A stretch of DNA of 35,670 nucleotides, from NCBI GenBank assembly GCA_001916005.1, contig MNRP01000048.1, positions 1-35,670 on the forward strand, written 5' to 3'. Made by a program: the position numbers and the translations under genes. This DNA comes from Clostridium sp. 26_22 (lineage in GTDB: Bacteria; Bacillota; Clostridia; TANB77; CAG-508). Under the pieces are notes generated by a model. It did not search any database, was not told the DNA's origin, and worked only from the letters and a program-made list of their open reading frames with translations. Within the stretch, counting starts at the first letter, position 1. Every line of letters begins with the position of its first letter. Below, piece after piece: positions 32,041 through 35,670 of the stretch.

Positions 32041-32358
32041 TTATTTGTTTTTTTATATCATTAAATGGTGATTTTTATCACTCCTCAGAAATTCCACCTG
32101 TCTGTCTCTGACAGACTTACACTCATTGCGTGGGACGGTTATTATCTCGCTCGTTCTATGACTATGTAAGAGTTTCATTATTTGTATTTAATGATTTAAA
32201 TATTAAATTTTCAATGTGCTTTTAAAAAGTTTTATATCCCTCTATAAATAAAAGCGAAATGAAACTTCAAAAAGGTTACATTTTTATAAAAAAATTTTTC
32301 CTTCTATAATGAACAGCACAAAAAAATCTAAAAAGGGGACATTAATTTTAAAAAAATC
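32041..32358. other. Gene-poor stretch with a GC-richer hairpin block
   Basis: Bases about 32080-32170 are clearly richer in G+C than their surroundings. They contain GTCTGTC-TCT-GACAGAC (32100-32116). A 34-codon plus-strand frame (ATG 32065, stop 32167-32169; MVIFITPQKFHLSVSD..., ending LARSMTM) covers the block but lacks a ribosome site. From 32200 to 32358 the sequence is AT-rich, and I see nothing in it. Confidence 0.4.
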
Positions 32359-32386
32359 AAAAAAAATAGAAGCATTTTTGCTTCTA
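32359..32386 (-). terminator. Terminator of the second-integrase operon
   Basis: Minus strand: TAGAAGCA and TGCTTCTA around AAAA, followed by TTTTTTTTGATTTTTTT. It lies about 55 bases past the 84-residue gene. Confidence 0.9.
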
Positions 32387-32439
32387 CAAAACTTTATATA
32401 TTATTTATAAACCACATTATTACTTGATTTTTCTCTCCT

Positions 32440-32694
32440 TCATTCATCTCCTTCATTCATCTCCATCATTTTAGCCAGTACAAATAATATTATTGGATAT
32501 TTTCTTGCATCAAAAAAACTTTTTGAATATTCTTCATCCCATTCTCTTAAAAGTTTATCATATTGCTTGTAATATTCCTTTTTATCATATTTAAAATTTA
32601 GATATCCACTTGAAAAAACACAAACTACAAATCTTAATTTATTTATAAAAGTCATATCTTTTATTATATCAATCACATTATTTACTTTATCCAT
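32440..32694 (-). CDS. Unrecognised 84-residue protein downstream of the second integrase
   Basis: I do not recognise it. It is a small, aromatic and charged, mostly helical protein: an N-terminal amphipathic part (NNVIDIIKDMTFINKLRFVVCVF), a tyrosine/lysine-rich middle (KYDKKEYYKQYDKLLREWDEEY) and a hydrophobic end (YPIILFVLAKMMEM). GGAGG lies eight bases before the ATG, and the gene follows the integrase by 14 bases within the same terminator-bounded unit. Position after int would suit a recombination or copy-control accessory, but that is only context. Confidence 0.6.
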   Translation of the reverse strand: MDKVNNVIDIIKDMTFINKLRFVVCVFSSGYLNFKYDKKEYYKQYDKLLREWDEEYSKSFFDARKYPIILFVLAKMMEMNEGDE

Positions 32695-32708
32695 CTATTT
32701 TTCCTCCA

Positions 32709-33980
32709 TTACAAACACTTACATATTTCTTCAAATTTATTTGCAGTTTCATTTTCCATCTTCTCTGTCACTCTTACATAAATATTATAAGTAATATCAA
32801 TATTTCTATGTCCTAGTCTTTTAGAAACCGCTTTTATATCTGCACCTGATTCAATTAATTTAGTTGCATGTGTATCTCTAAAATCATGAAACCTACAAGG
32901 AATACCTAATTCATAATGAATTACTTTAAATGGATATTTTGTACTATCTGTCCCTTCATACACTCCATTATTCTTTACAAATACAAAATCTACTTCAGGT
33001 AATGCAACATCTATTTCAGCGTATGCATTTACTATCTTTATTTCAGGTTTGTTATTATATGGATTTATAACATTTTTCTTATAATGTTTCATATATGTAT
33101 CACCATAATTTAGTCTATGTACTTCTTGTTCTTCTTTATATTCTTTTAATGCTTTAAGTAATGTTTCTCCAATTGGAATAGTTCTATAACTTGTTTGCGT
33201 CTTGCAAGTTCCAAAGTACCATACAGTAGTTGAATTACCACTTAAATGTCTGCTTTTTGTTCCACCTGCTTGATTTTTCTTTAGTATATTTTTATTTACA
33301 CTAATTGTTTTATTATTGAAATCTATGTCATCCCATGTTAGAGCAAATACTTCTGCTATTCTTAATCCAGTACAATATGCTGTTAAAAATGCATAATATA
33401 CACAATGATTATTTTTAAATCTATCTAATATCATATTAATTTCTTTTGTTGTGAATATATGTGCTACATCTTTTGGTGGCTCATTATATTTAGGTAGTTT
33501 TAAATTTGCAGCTGAATTTACTTTTACATATTCATTATCTACTGCATAATTAAATGAACATTTTAATACTTTCCTAATATTGTTCAAAAAGTTCTTACTA
33601 TATGCTTTTTCTACATATATCTTATTTAAAAAATCTTGAAGCGTTGGTTTTGTTATTTGAGATAGTTTATAAAAGCCTAGATTTGGTTTTAAATGTGTTT
33701 TAACTATATTACTATATGCTTCTATAGTGTGATACTTTAAATTTATTTTACAATGATTATCTAGCCAATAATCTAAAAAGTCTGAATAACTCATCTCACT
33801 TACTGAAAATGATTTTCCTGTATTTAGATATTCATTATAAGCAAGTATTCCCTCCTTTTCTGCTTCTGATTTTGTTTTAAATCCTGATTTACTTAAAAAT
33901 TTTCTTTTTCCATCGACTCTTGCTATTTCAAATTTGTATTGATAGTATTTTCCTCTCTTTTGAATTGTTACATTTGACAT
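32709..33980 (-). CDS. Tyrosine recombinase/integrase (outer copy, next to the right end)
   Basis: 423 residues from the ATG at 33980, which has AAAGGAGA eight bases upstream; a TTG 18 bases earlier overlaps that site and is rejected. Domain order as in the inner copy: AP2-like arm-binding start (NVTIQKRGKYYQYKFEIARVDGKRK), SAM-like core-binding domain and catalytic domain. All catalytic residues are standard: R207 (TGLRIAEV), H365 and R368 (FHDFRDTHAT), H391 (RLGHR), Y401 (YNIYVRV). It lies about 270 bases from the right SEC-C tail, so it is the likely recombinase for the outer ends. Confidence 0.94.
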   Translation of the reverse strand: MSNVTIQKRGKYYQYKFEIARVDGKRKFLSKSGFKTKSEAEKEGILAYNEYLNTGKSFSVSEMSYSDFLDYWLDNHCKINLKYHTIEAYSNIVKTHLKPNLGFYKLSQITKPTLQDFLNKIYVEKAYSKNFLNNIRKVLKCSFNYAVDNEYVKVNSAANLKLPKYNEPPKDVAHIFTTKEINMILDRFKNNHCVYYAFLTAYCTGLRIAEVFALTWDDIDFNNKTISVNKNILKKNQAGGTKSRHLSGNSTTVWYFGTCKTQTSYRTIPIGETLLKALKEYKEEQEVHRLNYGDTYMKHYKKNVINPYNNKPEIKIVNAYAEIDVALPEVDFVFVKNNGVYEGTDSTKYPFKVIHYELGIPCRFHDFRDTHATKLIESGADIKAVSKRLGHRNIDITYNIYVRVTEKMENETANKFEEICKCL

Positions 33981-34017
33981 TTTACGTTCTCCTTTCAAAA
34001 TTTGAATGTAAACAATC

Positions 34018-34054
34018 TAAAAAAAGAAATGCTACCACGAATGATAACATTTCT
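34018..34054 (-). terminator. Hairpin with T-run upstream of the second integrase
   Basis: Minus strand: AGAAATGTTATC and GGTAGCATTTCT pair (two G-U) followed by TTTTTTT. As it precedes the integrase start, it may be an attenuator or the end of a transcript entering from the right. Confidence 0.7.
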
Positions 34055-34137
34055 AAAATTTTTATTCACTTTGTTTGCAACCACACAATCCTTTATTTTC
34101 AAGTATTTTAGAGGTTTGATATAAACTTATGAAAACA

Positions 34138-34161
34138 TTTTGCAAACAAAATGCAAACAAT
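34138..34161. repeat. GCAAACA-type repeat, right arm
   Basis: TTTTGCAAACAAAATG followed by CAAACAAT: 23 of 24 bases equal to the copy at 22125-22148, same orientation. A partial unit, ATGTAAACAAT, also occurs near 34007-34018 just before the integrase. Confidence 0.6.
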
Positions 34162-34214
34162 TTACTCTGTTTTCATATTTATGTTTACTTATTTAATCTC
34201 TGTAACCCTTGCTA

Positions 34215-34290
34215 TTACTGATTTCTTCCACAACAATTTTTGTATTTTTTCCCACTTCCACATGTAGGGGAAAACTTTGTACTATTTGTA
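34215..34290 (-). pseudogene. SEC-C motif gene tail, right copy (candidate att site)
   Basis: Minus-strand codons give SPTCGSGKKYKNCCGRNQ then TAA. About 80% identical at DNA level to the left tail, with a 13-bp identical core (34252-34264). Again no gene body follows upstream: the frame meets a stop codon within about 90 bases. Confidence 0.65.
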
Positions 34291-34372
34291 TTATAAAATA
34301 TTATTTGTATTATGTGTTTTTAGCACTGGGAAACTTTAGTATTATTTGTATTATTTGTGATTATTTGTACTA
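34283..34372. repeat. TATTTGTATTA direct repeats, right end
   Basis: Exact copies at 34283, 34302 and 34343, with variants at 34352 and 34362. The rest of 34375-34560 is AT-rich, with one hairpin (CAACAAA/TTTGTTG, 34390-34411) and no gene. Confidence 0.55.
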
Positions 34373-34563
34373 AAAATATTATATGCCGTCAACAAATGGT
34401 CAACTTTGTTGGCAATTTTTGAATTATATGTATTATATGTTATTACTACTTTTAATTCAAATGTGTATTTTAATATTTTATAGTTTTAATAATTTTTCTA
34501 TTTACTGACAAATTGTAATTTATCTTTCTAATACTTGTTTACAATACCAAAATCTTGTTAACA

Positions 34564-35451
34564 TTAGAAGAAAGATATTTGTTCACTATTCTGATTATCT
34601 TTTTTATATGCTTTTATAATATCTTCCATTTTATAAAGTATTCCATATTTATTACATTCTTCAGCAAATACTTTAAATAAATATTTATAATTTGGAACTA
34701 CACAATTATATCTTTCTCCATAAATTTTAATATATCTATCTTTTAATCCTTCAAAATGTTCTTCCAATCTATCAAAATAATAATCTCTTTGATTTTCTCT
34801 TAATGTCATTCCCATATAAGTCTGAATAAATTTAGAACCATATTCATTTGCAAGTCTAACTAATTCCTCTATATCTTTCTCTTTATCAGTTATAAATGGT
34901 AAAACAGGATTCATCATAATACCTGCAAATATTCCATTATCAGTTAATTCTTTTATTGCTTGTAATCTTTTAGAAGATATACATACATTTGGCTCTATTA
35001 TTTTTGATAATTCATCATTTGGAGTAGTAATAGTAAATTTAATAATAACATTATTTTTTGAATTTATTTCTTTTAGTAAATCTATATCCCTTAATATTAA
35101 ATCACTTTTTGTATCAATACTAACTCCAAATCCATATTTTGATATTAGTTTTAATGCACCTCTAGTTTGCTCATATTCTTTTTCTAATGGATTATAGGTA
35201 TCAGACATAGATCCTATTCCTATAACTCCCTTATTTCTCTTTTTAATTAACTCTTGCTCTAAAATTTTAAGTGCATTTTCTTTACCTCTAACCATATCAA
35301 AATTTTCTATATGGTAACAATTACTTCTACTATCACAATAAATACATTTATGAGGACAACCTTTATATAAATTCATATTGTAATCTATACCATACCAATC
35401 ATTACCATAGTTTACTTTGCTTAATATAGTTTTAGCTTTTACAAATTCCAT
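34564..35451 (-). CDS. Radical SAM protein, spore-photoproduct-lyase-like
   Basis: 295 residues. The cluster motif C32-x3-C36-x2-C39 in LYKGCPHKCIYC binds a 4Fe-4S cluster and SAM. The layout and the motifs VIGIGSMSDTYNPLEKEYEQTR and TKSDLILRDIDLL match the SplB-related group (Rv2578c-like) more than true spore photoproduct lyase, which is longer. The reaction is unknown. It starts eight bases after the stop codon of the upstream GNAT gene, so the two are coupled. The ribosome site (TAGGTATTAG) is weak. Confidence 0.88.
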   Translation of the reverse strand: MEFVKAKTILSKVNYGNDWYGIDYNMNLYKGCPHKCIYCDSRSNCYHIENFDMVRGKENALKILEQELIKKRNKGVIGIGSMSDTYNPLEKEYEQTRGALKLISKYGFGVSIDTKSDLILRDIDLLKEINSKNNVIIKFTITTPNDELSKIIEPNVCISSKRLQAIKELTDNGIFAGIMMNPVLPFITDKEKDIEELVRLANEYGSKFIQTYMGMTLRENQRDYYFDRLEEHFEGLKDRYIKIYGERYNCVVPNYKYLFKVFAEECNKYGILYKMEDIIKAYKKDNQNSEQISFF

Positions 35452-35459
35452 ACTAATAC

Positions 35460-35670
35460 CTACTTTAATAATTTTTCAAAAGCATTTGCATTTAATATTG
35501 TATTAGATATAAATTTACCTTCATAGAAATTAGCCCAATTATTAAAAACACAAGGAGCATTTTTTGCTTTTTCTAATGAATCTATTTTTATAAAATTAAG
35601 TTTAATGTTCTTTTCTTTAGCATAATCTGAAAGTTCTTTTACTTCATATTCTACATAAGGACATTCATTG
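35460..35670 (-). CDS. C-terminus of a YoaP-type GNAT acetyltransferase (partial)
   Basis: The frame is open from the window edge to TAG (35460-35462): 69 residues with CPYVEYEVKEL, FIKIDSLEKAKNAPCVFNNWANF and YEGKFISNTIL. This matches the YoaP-like domain at the end of a GNAT family, which has a thioredoxin-like CP start and the late FYEGKF. The catalytic GNAT part would lie beyond base 35670. Confidence 0.7.
   Translation of the reverse strand, partial: NECPYVEYEVKELSDYAKEKNIKLNFIKIDSLEKAKNAPCVFNNWANFYEGKFISNTILNANAFEKLLK

Larger units (their letters stand above)
21957..34264. mobile_element. Probable integrative and mobilizable element (or two superimposed), with cargo
   Basis: The region is bounded by two degenerate SEC-C gene tails in the same orientation that share CCACTTCCACATG (21994-22006 and 34252-34264). 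It holds two tyrosine integrases, an excisionase-like protein, a MobV relaxase, an oriT, a RepA-like helicase and resistance-type cargo. A 24-base sequence beginning TTTTGCAAACAAAATG occurs just inside both ends with one mismatch. The flanks left of 21,957 are ordinary chromosome. Exact ends and whether the inner integrase marks a second, nested element are inference. Confidence 0.6.

Noticed and set aside
1..35670. CRISPR array or tRNA/rRNA genes
   Set aside because: No regularly spaced repeats with unique spacers and no tRNA T-loop or rRNA signatures were seen. The only regular repeats are the coding 39-bp units.

Overview
The window comes from a very AT-rich, low-GC Gram-positive chromosome that uses the standard genetic code. 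Spore-cortex genes (yabP, yabQ), divIC, rho, an RF2 gene with a programmed frameshift and a sortase-type surface protein point to a spore-forming Bacillota of the class Clostridia, probably host-associated. The species cannot be told from sequence alone. Nearly all genes lie on the minus strand. Visible promoters mostly share one form: TTGACA-like -35, 17 bp spacer, and an extended -10 (TGn before the hexamer).

Bases 1-2,830 are accessory. They hold a decayed AlbA_2/ATPase gene, then two tandem genes that look like paralogs. One is a soluble fusion of a Clp-type AAA module with an FtsH-type (M41) zinc protease. The other is a shorter relative that has lost the Walker A loop and the protease. 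Their promoters match at 25 of 29 bases. Bases 2,947-5,977 are a core cluster: rho, divIC, yabQ, yabP and a small CxxC protein. The only long plus-strand gene nearby (6,195-7,652) encodes a beta-CASP metallo-beta-lactamase-fold protein, probably an RNase. Then come aspartokinase, prfB and a 78-residue orphan.

Bases 10,231-20,155 are one fatty-acid synthesis operon. In transcription order it reads acyl-CoA/ACP synthetase, birA, fabD, fabG, fabF, accB, fabZ, accC, accD, accA, fabI. It contains the whole acetyl-CoA carboxylase, its biotin ligase and most of the elongation cycle; acpP and fabH are not in the window. A palindromic site overlaps the predicted -35. Divergent from it is a secreted choice-of-anchor-A protein with a C-terminal sortase signal.

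Bases about 21,957-34,264 look like an integrated mobilizable element, or two superimposed ones, bracketed by two degenerate SEC-C gene tails that share a 13-bp core. Cargo (22,309-26,958) is an MFS exporter behind a leader-peptide attenuator, several GNAT acetyltransferases, a P-loop kinase-like protein and a DUF3800 protein. One GNAT is split by a 28-bp duplication and DUF3800 carries a frameshift. The backbone is an integrase, an excisionase-like HTH protein, a MobV relaxase, a pMV158-type oriT, a RepA-like helicase, a second integrase and a small orphan. Between RepA and the second integrase lies a gene-poor kilobase. It contains a strong promoter, about 575 nt of highly structured sequence and a terminator: either a large noncoding RNA or an unusually long repA leader. 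This is the best candidate in the window for something undescribed.

The right edge has a spore-photoproduct-lyase-like radical SAM gene directly after the end of a GNAT gene with a YoaP-type C-terminus that runs off the window.
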